Assembly (NCBI RefSeq): GCF_010119545.1
Contig: NZ_JAAEAA010000031.1
Coordinates: 1-37,290 of the forward strand
Direction of reading: 5' to 3'
From: Pontibacter fetidus
GTDB lineage: Bacteria > Bacteroidota > Bacteroidia > Cytophagales > Hymenobacteraceae
Length of the DNA stretch: 37,290 nucleotides
Shown here: piece after piece, positions 1 to 7,009 of the stretch
How the letters are laid out: each line of letters starts with the position of its first letter
Numbering within the stretch: the stretch's first letter is position 1
Made by a program: the position numbers and the translations under genes
The notes under the pieces: model-generated
What the model saw: the letters and a program-made list of their open reading frames with translations, nothing else
The model's database searches: none
What the model was told of the DNA's origin: nothing

Positions 1-1
1 T

Positions 2-106
2 ATAGCCTTGAACATCGCCAGAAAATGTAGCTTCCACTCTATGAAGGATGCGATCACAGCTTTTGCCAACAAAATAACACTGATGGCTAAATACATTAGA
101 ACTTAA
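2..106 (+). CDS. possible 3' end of a gene cut by the window edge
   Basis: Frame 2 is open from the first base of the window to a TAA at 104-106, giving 34 residues that begin IALNIARKC and end LMAKYIRT. The composition looks protein-like and has the feel of the C-terminus of a transposase, but that is only an impression. The TAA falls inside a dispersed repeat that starts at about 97, so the repeat supplies the stop codon. An open frame this short can arise by chance, and the start lies outside the window. Confidence 0.3.
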   Translation: MALNIARKCSFHSMKDAITAFANKITLMAKYIRT

Positions 107-145
107 CGACCCTGCCTTCAAAGGGGGCAGGGGGATGACCAGCAG
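97..145 (-). repeat. terminal arm of the MITE-like dispersed repeat (third copy)
   Basis: The stretch from TAGAACTTAACG to GGGGGATGAC is close to the reverse complement of 21883-21926, and resembles the right arm at 22065-22088 and the inverted copy at 37151-37180. Only one arm is recognisable; the 54-bp core seen in the other copies is absent. From 146 to 253, downstream of the kinase gene, I see one further hairpin (189-210) and no gene. Confidence 0.7.
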
Positions 146-188
146 CAACTATAATACAATAGCCTTATCTATAGCCAAGGTCAAGCTC

Positions 189-210
189 CTTCCCCTGTTG
201 TTAGGGGAAG
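189..210. repeat. short palindromic repeat downstream of the kinase gene
   Basis: CTTCCCCT at 189-196 pairs perfectly with AGGGGAAG at 203-210 around a six-base loop (GTTGTT). Neither strand has a T-run after it, so it looks like one of the C/G-rich interspersed palindromes seen again at 21.7-22.1 kb rather than a classical terminator. Confidence 0.5.
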
Positions 211-253
211 GTCGGGAAGAGGTAATATCTGCTGCCTGTTCGTGAAATTGGCG

Positions 254-1573
254 CTAATTATGGCCATTAAACCTGAAACAGAAAGTAGTGCCCACATCTA
301 TAGTTGAGTCTACTGTTATTTTGATCTTATGGAAGCGGGCAACGGTCTGTACGATCGGTAAACCTAAGCCGTGGCTTTCGTTGTCGGGGCCTTGCAGGCG
401 TTTGAAGCGGTTGAAGATGTGGGGCAGGTTCTCCTGGGCTATACCCACACCGGTATCAGAAACACATAATTCGTAGCCTTTGCCTTTTGGTGCGCCGCTT
501 ATAGTTATGCTTCCGTTGGGTTTGTTATATTTTATGGCGTTGCTCACCACGTTAAACAGCATCGTGAACAGTAGCGAATAGTTAGCCTGTGGTAGCGTCC
601 AGTTGTCTTCCAGGTTTACGTGCAGCTTTATTTCTTTGGCTTCGGCGCGGTCTGCAATTTCTTCGGCTACTTCATTTGCCAACACCGTTAAGCTTACTTC
701 TTCGTTTTTCAGGTACTGCTCATTTTCAATACGGGAGATTAGTAAAAGCGCCTGTATAATGTTTTTTAACCGGTGAAGTGTTTTCTGGTTGTCGACTAAT
801 TTTACCAGCAGGTGCTCGGGCATTTCGGGGTCGGTGAGCAGGTTCTCCATGCGCGTTTGCAGGATAGAGATAGGCGTAAGCAGCTCATGCGACACGTTGC
901 CGATAAACTCTTTTTCTTTCTGAAAAGCATCCTGTATCTGGCCCATCATGTCGTTAATGGCGTTGTTAAGGTACAGGAAATCGGAAGTGGTAGTATTTAT
1001 AGTTTTATGCGTAAAAGTGCTGGGGTGGCCGATCTTTTTCAGGCGCCGGACAATAACAATAAGCGGCTGCAGCAGGATCTTGTTAAAAGCAAGGTCGATA
1101 AATACCGTGATCAGGATAACAGCAGCCAGGAAATACAGCGCATACTGCTGCATGGTGTTTATGCTTTCCTGTATTGTATCTATACTTCGGCCAATTTCGA
1201 GGAGGTAATATTTGTTGTCTACTTCAAAGGTCAGGCTAAGAACTCGGTACTCTACGATCTCGTTTTCAACTTTGCGCAGCGAGTTCTCCACCGTATCAAC
1301 AGCTATAGGTTCGGGTATCTGCTCTATCGAAATAAACTCTTCCTTCAGCAGGTTGTAGCTACCATAAGCGCCTTCGCTGCCTTCGGCTATAAAGTTTTCG
1401 ATGCCCTGGTTGCTGATGATCTCCAGTACGCTGTCCTTTTTCTCGTTCAGGCGTTTATCGGTGTTAACTATCGCGACACGATGGATCAGTGGCGGAAGTA
1501 AGGCTATCAACAGCAATACCACCACGATCTTGGAAATAGCGCTGAAAAGGGTGAGTTTGGATTGGAGCCGCAT
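254..1573 (-). CDS. two-component sensor histidine kinase (OmpR-system type)
   Basis: Inner-membrane sensor kinase of 439 residues. Order: TM helix 1 (about 13-35), a periplasmic sensor loop of about 105 residues with no domain I recognise, TM helix 2 (about 143-165), a HAMP-like linker, the dimerisation/phosphoacceptor region with H229 in NVSHELLTP, and an HATPase_c domain with the N box (NVVSNAIKYN, about 341-350), G1 box (DTGVGI from D373), F box (FNRFKR) and G2 box (HGLGLPIV, 401-408). All catalytic boxes look intact. The ATG at 1573 lies one base after the stop of the response regulator, so the two are surely co-transcribed and probably translationally coupled. Known for the family: autophosphorylation on the His and transfer to the partner regulator. 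The signal sensed is unknown; the linked outer-membrane protein is the obvious candidate target. Confidence 0.93.
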   Translation of the reverse strand: MRLQSKLTLFSAISKIVVVLLLIALLPPLIHRVAIVNTDKRLNEKKDSVLEIISNQGIENFIAEGSEGAYGSYNLLKEEFISIEQIPEPIAVDTVENSLRKVENEIVEYRVLSLTFEVDNKYYLLEIGRSIDTIQESINTMQQYALYFLAAVILITVFIDLAFNKILLQPLIVIVRRLKKIGHPSTFTHKTINTTTSDFLYLNNAINDMMGQIQDAFQKEKEFIGNVSHELLTPISILQTRMENLLTDPEMPEHLLVKLVDNQKTLHRLKNIIQALLLISRIENEQYLKNEEVSLTVLANEVAEEIADRAEAKEIKLHVNLEDNWTLPQANYSLLFTMLFNVVSNAIKYNKPNGSITISGAPKGKGYELCVSDTGVGIAQENLPHIFNRFKRLQGPDNESHGLGLPIVQTVARFHKIKITVDSTIDVGTTFCFRFNGHN

Positions 1574-1574
1574 A

Positions 1575-2249
1575 CTATAACGTTAGCCTGTACCCAACAC
1601 CACGAACCGTTTCGATCCAGTCGGTAGGGGCGTGGGCAGAAAGCTTTTTGCGCAGGTTTTTAATGTGTACGTCTATGTAATTGGAGTCATAATCGTCTTC
1701 CAGTATATTGCCCCAAATGTGCTCGGTTAGCTGCAGGCGCGTCATGATGCGGTTTTTGTGCAGCAGCATGTAATGCAGCAGGTCGAACTCCTTTTTGGTA
1801 AGCGAAATGTTCTGACCATTATAACTTACAGTGCGGGCCGTACTATCCAGCTCAAACCCATGAAACTCGTGCACCGACGACTTTACATTGAATTTACGGC
1901 GCGACACAGCCTGCATGCGGGCCTGTAGTTCAAGCAACGAGAACGGCTTTGCCAGGTAATCATCGGCACCTAAACCAAGTCCTTTTACACGATCTTCCAG
2001 TTCGCCGCGGGCAGTAAGTATAATTACCGCCGGTTCGTAGTCTGTTTCGCGGGCTTCTTGCAGCAGGTCCAGGCCGTCGTAATCCGGTAAGCCTAAGTCC
2101 AGCAATATAAAATCGTATCGGTTTACGGCTATGCGCTCCGAAGCATCCTCGCCGTTGCAGGCCCAGTCGCATTTGTAGTGTTCCTGCTTCAGGAAGTGCA
2201 TCAACTCTGCGGCCAGGCCGGCTTCATCTTCTACAACCAGTACGTGCAT
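1575..2249 (-). CDS. OmpR/PhoB-family response regulator
   Basis: A 224-residue DNA-binding response regulator. The receiver domain (1-120) has the acidic pocket E7/D8, phosphoacceptor D51 in ILLDLGLPD, T79 and K101 in LAKPF. A winged-helix DNA-binding domain (about 128-224) ends in the typical VRGVGYRL. Length and layout are normal for the family. It sits between an outer-membrane protein gene (10 bp upstream) and its cognate kinase (1 bp downstream), all on the minus strand. In this arrangement the regulator commonly controls its own operon, so the barrel protein is a likely target; that is inference. I found no convincing repeated operator upstream of 3117. Confidence 0.95.
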   Translation of the reverse strand: MHVLVVEDEAGLAAELMHFLKQEHYKCDWACNGEDASERIAVNRYDFILLDLGLPDYDGLDLLQEARETDYEPAVIILTARGELEDRVKGLGLGADDYLAKPFSLLELQARMQAVSRRKFNVKSSVHEFHGFELDSTARTVSYNGQNISLTKKEFDLLHYMLLHKNRIMTRLQLTEHIWGNILEDDYDSNYIDVHIKNLRKKLSAHAPTDWIETVRGVGYRLTL

Positions 2250-2259
2250 AGTTTATAGT

Positions 2260-3117
2260 TTAGAAAGTATAGCTCGCTTTTACAGAAACAAAGGATTTTG
2301 CTTCCGACTCGTCACCTTCCAGTTTATTAACCGGGATAGAATAACGGTAAGTCGGCTCCAGCTCAAAGTTACCCAACATTATCACCAATGGCACATAAAG
2401 ATCATAGCTCAGCACCTGGAATTTATGCTTGGTTGTAGTGGTGGTAGTGGTTTTCGGGTTGTTACCTTTGCCCGGTGTGAACACATCTTCAAACCAGTCG
2501 CCAAGTTCTTTTTTGCGCTCTACAGTATAGGTTTCCGAAAATTCCTGCGTACCGCCGGTAATGCCGATCTTTGGATCCAGGCCAACTGGGTTGCGGCCGT
2601 TCCAGAGCGGGTTCAGGCCAATGTAGCGCGAGTTCTCGAACTGCACGATCAGGTCGTTGCTCTCACCAAAAAAGTAGCTGGTGGTAAGTGAACTATAAAG
2701 ATATTTCCAGTCTAAAGTAGTGTTGAGCGATGCGGCATTTTCGGTCACAGATTTTACCATAGGTGCATTCTCGCTGAAGAAAAAGCGGGAGTAGCTCAGG
2801 TTACCATTCATGCGCTTGCTTATCGGGAAACTATAGCCCACCGATACGTCCGTCTCGTCTATGTAATCTTTGGTATCGAAAAGCTGGTAGCTTGTTGCTG
2901 ACGCCCAGAAACCGGAGGCGTGTGCATAGGTTAATGTAGCAGCGGCATAAGGGTATCGGGTAGCCGTGTTGCGACCATAGAAAGATGAGTTGTTGGCAAC
3001 TTCCAGGGCCACGTTCCAGGATGCTTTGCGGGTAACAGAATCTTCTGTTGTCTGGGCATGAGCAGAACCAACAAGCGCCCACGCCAGCATAATCCACAAG
3101 TAAAGTTGGTTTTTCAT
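2260..3117 (-). CDS. predicted outer-membrane beta-barrel protein
   Basis: 285 residues with a clear Sec signal peptide (MKNQLYLWIMLAWALVGSAHA, cut before Q22). The mature part has many short segments of alternating hydrophobic/aromatic and polar residues separated by charged turns (for example ASATSYQLFD and NGNLSYSRFFF) and ends in a terminal phenylalanine (KASYTF), the pattern of an outer-membrane beta-barrel. A Thr run followed by KHKFQVLSYD marks a long external loop or turn near residue 225. I do not recognise a family. It is the first gene of the OMP-regulator-kinase operon, which suggests an envelope-stress or substrate-response role. Confidence 0.7.
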   Translation of the reverse strand: MKNQLYLWIMLAWALVGSAHAQTTEDSVTRKASWNVALEVANNSSFYGRNTATRYPYAAATLTYAHASGFWASATSYQLFDTKDYIDETDVSVGYSFPISKRMNGNLSYSRFFFSENAPMVKSVTENAASLNTTLDWKYLYSSLTTSYFFGESNDLIVQFENSRYIGLNPLWNGRNPVGLDPKIGITGGTQEFSETYTVERKKELGDWFEDVFTPGKGNNPKTTTTTTTKHKFQVLSYDLYVPLVIMLGNFELEPTYRYSIPVNKLEGDESEAKSFVSVKASYTF

Positions 3118-3130
3118 GATCGTTAACTAT

Positions 3131-3164
3131 AAAAACAGGACTCCCGGCATTACCGGAAGCCCTG
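3131..3164 (-). terminator. Rho-independent terminator of the Ala/Lys/Thr-rich gene
   Basis: On the minus strand CAGGGCTTCCGG pairs with CCGGGAGTCCTG (12 pairs, two of them G-T) around a five-base loop (3136-3164), followed by five T residues (3135-3131). It lies 19 bp after the stop codon at 3183 and just before the barrel gene, so it separates the two transcription units, possibly with some read-through. Confidence 0.7.
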
Positions 3165-3182
3165 CTCTGAGATCTGATTTTC

Positions 3183-4094
3183 TTAGTTTTTACCTACTTT
3201 AACACCAACGCCTACTTTAGCACCGGTATTTACTTTTACAGGGGCAGCTACACCACCTTTTTTAAGCACTCTTACAGGGCGTCCAGCACTTGCCGGGCGA
3301 CCAGCAGATACACGCGCAGCGCTTTTTACTTCAGCACCAGCGTCTACTTTAGTTGGCTTATCCTGGCGCTTGGCAGTTGCTACTTCTTTTACCGTCTGGC
3401 CTGTAGTAGTTACCGTAGCATCTACACCTTTAGCAGTTTCAGAAACAGTTTTGCCGTGTGTGTCTTTCTGCGTTTTTACTTCTTTGGCAGCTTTCTCTTT
3501 TGTCTGCTTTGCTTTTTTGTCGTTTTGCTCGGTCTGCGCATCTATCGTTGAGGCAACGTTCGCTTCCGTCTCAACGGCAGCCTCTACAGATGTTTCGGTA
3601 GTAGCTTTAGCGTTTGAGGCAGCTACCTCGCTGATGGCTTCTCCTTTTGCTTTGCCTTCTGAAGTAACAGTTTGTGCAAACTGCGCTACCTGCTGGCCGT
3701 GGTTCTCTGCTTTTGTTTTCGCTTCGGCGCCGGTTTCTACTGTAGTTTCTATAGTTGACTCACCTTTCGCTTTAACTTTATCCTTTTTCTCCTTCAGTTC
3801 TTTCTGAGCTTTCTTCTCAGCCTTTTCCTGCTGCTTTCTGGCTTTGGCTTCGGCCTTAGCATTTGCTTTCGCGGTAGCGTCAGCTTTGGTAGCCACTTCG
3901 CTTACCAGCGCACCTTTTGTAGTTGACTCGGCAGTAGTAGCAGAAGTTGCTGTTCCGCTTACAGCAGCGCCATGCGTATCGGCTTTTACTTTACCGTTGG
4001 CTTTTGTAGTTGATTTAACATCAGTTGAAGAAGTCTGGGCGAATGTAGTTGCTGCACTTAGAACAGCTATAGCTACTAGAGTTAATTTTTTCAT
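3183..4094 (-). CDS. exported Ala/Lys/Thr-rich low-complexity protein
   Basis: 303 residues with a signal peptide (MKKLTLVAIAVLSAATTFAQ). The rest is built almost wholly from Ala, Lys, Thr, Glu, Val and Ser. Residues about 25-75 are Thr/Ser/Ala-rich (TTKANGKVKADTHG, STTKGALVSE); about 75-110 are a highly charged helix (AKARKQQEKAEKKAQKELKE); then come repeated acidic/Thr segments (TETSVEAAVETEANV) and a basic C-terminal tail (GRPASAGRPVRVLKKGG) ending in Val/Gly/Lys. Recurrent motifs are DTHG and KGxAISEVA-like blocks, suggesting decay of an ancient tandem repeat. It resembles coiled-coil, histone-like or LEA-like low-complexity proteins only in composition; no function is recognised. It has the strongest promoter signature in the window, so it may be abundant. 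Confidence 0.75.
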   Translation of the reverse strand: MKKLTLVAIAVLSAATTFAQTSSTDVKSTTKANGKVKADTHGAAVSGTATSATTAESTTKGALVSEVATKADATAKANAKAEAKARKQQEKAEKKAQKELKEKKDKVKAKGESTIETTVETGAEAKTKAENHGQQVAQFAQTVTSEGKAKGEAISEVAASNAKATTETSVEAAVETEANVASTIDAQTEQNDKKAKQTKEKAAKEVKTQKDTHGKTVSETAKGVDATVTTTGQTVKEVATAKRQDKPTKVDAGAEVKSAARVSAGRPASAGRPVRVLKKGGVAAPVKVNTGAKVGVGVKVGKN

Positions 4095-4126
4095 TTTCGT
4101 TTTGTCGTTTTAGTAAGATTATGTGT

Positions 4127-4156
4127 CAAAACTACTATGTCAAGATGAAGACAAAA
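4127..4156 (-). promoter_or_regulatory. Bacteroidetes-type promoter of the Ala/Lys/Thr-rich gene
   Basis: On the minus strand TTTTG (4156-4152) is followed after 17 bases by TAGTTTTG (4134-4127), an exact match to the Bacteroidetes -7 consensus TAnnTTTG with a TTTG-like -33 element at normal spacing. The ATG lies 32 bases further on. This is the best promoter match I found in the window. Confidence 0.65.
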
Positions 4157-4167
4157 TGAAGAAATAC

Positions 4168-4199
4168 TTTTTTTAAAATTTTTTTAAAATATTTTTTTT
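4168..4199 (-). promoter_or_regulatory. phased A-tracts upstream of the promoter (UP-like/curved DNA)
   Basis: Minus-strand A-runs of 8 (4199-4192), 7 (4185-4179) and 7 (4174-4168) lie immediately upstream of the -33 element, with run centres 13-14 and 11 bases apart. Tracts of this kind bend DNA and bind the RNA polymerase alpha C-terminal domain in other bacteria; a role here is inference from position. Confidence 0.5.
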
Positions 4200-4337
4200 G
4201 AAACGACTTATTCCAAACAAAATCCAGGCATAAACATTCCTTTTGGTAGGTATAAAGGCTATTTTTTATAGTTGATCGGGCATCAGGAAATAAATAATGG
4301 CAGGCGAAATTATTTTTCCCGGAAGCTAAAGGTATAG

Positions 4338-4889
4338 TTAGTTAAGCGGTTTGGTCAGGTCGAAGTCTGCCGGGTAACGCATTTTGCCGTCGCGCTTTAA
4401 AATATAGCTGAATGTTTTTCCGTCGGGGCTGATGGCCATGGTCCATTCGTTGGTGGCAGCGGCAGGTAGTAACTCAGCAGTGTAGGTATCGGCAGGAAAG
4501 TGTTGTTGCAATGCATCTGGAGCCTGAGTTGATATACCACCATACATCGTTACTTCATCCGGGGTCCCATCTTCGTGTCGATGATCGTGTTTCAGTTGCA
4601 GGCCTTCGGGCAGTCTGGTTAACACCCAAGTGCGCGAGCGGTCTTCGCCGACAGTAAATGGAATGCGGGTTTCGGTATCGCTACAGGTTTGCACGTGCAT
4701 CACAAGCGTCTTACCAGCAAAAGGATCGGTACCATCCGAAGGAAATATAGTTGTACCCGCATAAGATTTGCCGCAGTGTGCAGCCAGTAAACCCTGAAAA
4801 GTTTTAACGGATGACGCAGCAGGGGTTTTGGAAGTTCCACAACCGGTAAGCAAAACGATAGCTATCAGGAATGTAAAGAGTCGGTTCAT
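4338..4889 (-). CDS. hypothetical lipoprotein
   Basis: 183 residues with a type II signal peptide and lipobox (LLTGC, Cys17), so probably membrane-anchored. The mature part holds two further Cys (in AAHCGKSY and VQTCSDTE) that could form a disulphide, a His/Asp-rich segment (KHDHRHEDG) that could bind metal, and a C-terminal beta-rich region ending RDGKMRYPADFDLTKPL. I do not recognise a named family. It is monocistronic: about 240 bp separate it from the upstream-coordinate gene and about 340 bp from the NUDIX gene. No clear terminator follows it. Confidence 0.75.
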   Translation of the reverse strand: MNRLFTFLIAIVLLTGCGTSKTPAASSVKTFQGLLAAHCGKSYAGTTIFPSDGTDPFAGKTLVMHVQTCSDTETRIPFTVGEDRSRTWVLTRLPEGLQLKHDHRHEDGTPDEVTMYGGISTQAPDALQQHFPADTYTAELLPAAATNEWTMAISPDGKTFSYILKRDGKMRYPADFDLTKPLN

Positions 4890-5073
4890 AAAAAGGTCAG
4901 GTTAAAGCATAGTCAATACTTCAGGCAAATTAGCTAATTGTTTCCGGATCGGGAAAGACCTTTGGGTTTTGGAGCTATAGTTAGGGGAGAGTTTCGTTAT
5001 AGCTTCTGAAATTAAGAAAGCCCATAGTTGGTACCTTGACTATAGTTATCTGGCAAAAGTATATAATTCGCTG

Positions 5074-5189
5074 TTTCGGATTTCTTAATCCGGAACTACG
5101 CCTGATGCGGATTTCCTAATCCGCGTAAACCGGAATACGGGGATTAGGAAATCCCCTGCAGTTGGCTTTCGGACTAGGAAGTCCGAAAG
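5074..5189. repeat. cluster of four related REP-like hairpins
   Basis: Four stem-loops in 116 bp share a pattern of GGAYT, a four-base loop, then ARTCC. They are 5074-5095 (CGGATT/AATCCG extended by three weaker pairs, loop TCTT), 5107-5124 (GCGGATT/AATCCGC, loop TCCT), 5139-5156 (GGGGATT/AATCCCC, loop AGGA) and 5166-5189 (10-bp stem CTTTCGGACT/AGTCCGAAAG, loop AGGA). The first two are in the opposite orientation to the last two, shown by TCCT against AGGA. Stem changes are compensated. They fill the gap 4890-5229, which otherwise holds no gene. Confidence 0.75.
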
Positions 5190-5229
5190 AGCAGTTAAGT
5201 TATAGCTGGGGCAGAGAAAGGAAAGAAAA

Positions 5230-5703
5230 CTATAGTTGCGCAATCTTTTCGGCGGCTTTAGCTACTACCTGTTTTTCGGATTTAAAAGCGAGGAGTTGTT
5301 GGGCCTGGTTTATCTCTACCCAGCGGGCTTCGTTCACTTCCCAGTCGTGGTCTTGTATGTTGCCCGAACTATAGCGGAGCAGGTAAAAGTAAACGAACTT
5401 ATGGAAACGCACGCGCTGATTGCCTTTATTGCCGACATACCAGTATTCAATTTTTTCGAGTTGTTCCAGTAGTTCGGTTTGCAGGCCGGCTTCTTCCTGT
5501 ACTTCGCGCACGGCAGTTACTTCAGGAGTTTCGCCAGAATCTACAATGCCTTTGGGTAATTGCCAGCGGTTATCTTTGCCAACCGAAATCAGAGCCACTT
5601 CTATAGTTGCACCTGTTATCCTAAAAGCCACTCCACCCGACGATACCTGATCTACAACAGGCAGTTTTGGTTTGCTTCCGGTGGGGCCAGTGCTTTCTTC
5701 CAA
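5230..5703 (-). CDS. NUDIX hydrolase
   Basis: 157 residues with a perfect Nudix box: G52, E58, R66-E67, E70-E71, G73 and L74 (REVQEEAGL), preceded by the RWQLPKG strand. Known for the family: cleavage of nucleoside diphosphates linked to another moiety, using a divalent metal held by the box glutamates; the substrate cannot be told from sequence. No signal peptide, so cytosolic. The frame opens with TTG at 5703 and contains no ATG, so TTG is the likely start. It begins 10 bp after the stop of the hydrolase gene, indicating one operon. The stop codon TAG is part of a perfect AACTATAGTT palindrome (5228-5237). Confidence 0.9.
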   Translation of the reverse strand: MEESTGPTGSKPKLPVVDQVSSGGVAFRITGATIEVALISVGKDNRWQLPKGIVDSGETPEVTAVREVQEEAGLQTELLEQLEKIEYWYVGNKGNQRVRFHKFVYFYLLRYSSGNIQDHDWEVNEARWVEINQAQQLLAFKSEKQVVAKAAEKIAQL

Positions 5704-5713
5704 GGCAAAATAG

Positions 5714-6808
5714 TTAATGTACCTGTGCAGGCTTTTTCTGCTGTTTGCTCAACCACTGCAGGCTGGGGTTATAAGCCATGTCGTGCACACCATAGTACAG
5801 TACCAGGTCTACTACTCCAGAGTGTTTAGTATACAATACCTTCGGGTCTTTGGGGCCGAAATATTTGCTGGGACCATCGCTCACCATTTCTTTCGGCACC
5901 TCTTTGTTTATCACCAGCGAGTCCATCTGCCACTGCGGTATGCGGTCCGTGGAATCTACCAGCATGTTAAACGCCCTAACCGAATGGTCCGGCGGTACAA
6001 GCACATCTATCGTTCCGTGGGCTAAAAAGACAGGTACACCTTTGGCATTTTGCAGGTACGAGCTCGGGCTCCGGCGAAGGCACTCGGCAGCAGCAGCGGT
6101 ACCGGGAATAGGTTCGCCACCACAGGCCGTAACGATGTGGCGGTTGTAGTCGCGGTGCGGGTAGTTCTGGCTGAATTTGTACCAATCAACGAGGTTAAAG
6201 ACCGGAACCCAGGCTACCACACCCGCCCAGATGTCCGGGTGCTTGCCAGCTGTAACCAGCGCCGTCATGGCCCCACCCGACGAACCCACAATATAGATTC
6301 TGGATGTATCGATGTTAGCACTTCCTTTCGAGAAGTTTACGGCATCTATGATATCCTGTATAGCTACATCAGATGCCATGGCTTCCGGCTTTTTAAAAGC
6401 GCCGCGGTAGTTTGGTTGTATAAAAACCCAGTCGTTTAACTTTGCCCAGAGGGCATACGGGATGCTTACTACCTGCAAATACTCGCTGCTCCAGCTGTGC
6501 AACACTACCAGTAAGGGTTTCTTTTCAGATGATCCGGAATCGTAAAATAAGGCGGGTTGCTTTGCACCATCGAGGGTGGAGGTAATGGAGACTTTCTGTA
6601 TTTCGGGGATCTTTTTTTTCCAGTCTGCCAGACTTTCGTCGGCTACTTTGCCGGGGTATTGTTTGGTGGTAGTGTATTGGTCCAGGCGATCGCCTTTGTG
6701 GTATATTTTTTTGTTGTCTTTTTTGTTGCAGGCAGTTGCAAATGCCAGCAGCAAAATTACGATCAGGCAATAGGTAACTTTATACTTGTGCAAAGTCAGG
6801 GTGTGCAT
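5714..6808 (-). CDS. alpha/beta-hydrolase lipoprotein (prolyl-oligopeptidase-like peptidase/esterase)
   Basis: 364 residues. A hydrophobic N-terminus ends in a lipobox-like ATAC (Cys27), so the protein is probably a lipid-anchored envelope enzyme. The core is an alpha/beta hydrolase: LLVVLHSWSSEY forms the oxyanion-side strand, IYIVGSSGGAMTAL carries the nucleophile in GxSxG, FLAHGTIDVLVPP carries the likely catalytic Asp, and a late His (GVHDMAY) may complete the triad. It is closest in style to the S9/prolyl oligopeptidase group without the propeller. Promoter not evident. First gene of a pair with the NUDIX hydrolase and divergent from the large helicase. Confidence 0.82.
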   Translation of the reverse strand: MHTLTLHKYKVTYCLIVILLLAFATACNKKDNKKIYHKGDRLDQYTTTKQYPGKVADESLADWKKKIPEIQKVSITSTLDGAKQPALFYDSGSSEKKPLLVVLHSWSSEYLQVVSIPYALWAKLNDWVFIQPNYRGAFKKPEAMASDVAIQDIIDAVNFSKGSANIDTSRIYIVGSSGGAMTALVTAGKHPDIWAGVVAWVPVFNLVDWYKFSQNYPHRDYNRHIVTACGGEPIPGTAAAAECLRRSPSSYLQNAKGVPVFLAHGTIDVLVPPDHSVRAFNMLVDSTDRIPQWQMDSLVINKEVPKEMVSDGPSKYFGPKDPKVLYTKHSGVVDLVLYYGVHDMAYNPSLQWLSKQQKKPAQVH

Positions 6809-7009
6809 GTAGCAGGTTGTAACTATAAAAGGAGATTAGTTAAAACTGAATTTAAAATGATTTGTTGCGTATGACAGGGCTGGTGCTTTAAAAATATCTG
6901 CAAAGCTATACTTCTTTTTAAAATTACAGCGTTCCGAACTATAAACCTGCGTTACCAACTATAGTCAAAAGCTGCTAACTTGCCCTTTACCTTACAGTAT
7001 TTATAGTTG

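Noticed and set aside
812..1501. 229-residue plus-strand open frame
   Set aside because: Antisense shadow of the histidine kinase, whose catalytic boxes are intact on the minus strand.
3370..4113. Plus-strand Ala/Val/Phe/Ser-rich open frames
   Set aside because: Antisense of the Ala/Lys/Thr-rich gene, produced by its biased codons.
5074..5189. Four hairpins as a CRISPR or a riboswitch
   Set aside because: Units are palindromes in both orientations without constant spacers, and the NUDIX gene they adjoin is transcribed towards them, so they lie at its 3' side.
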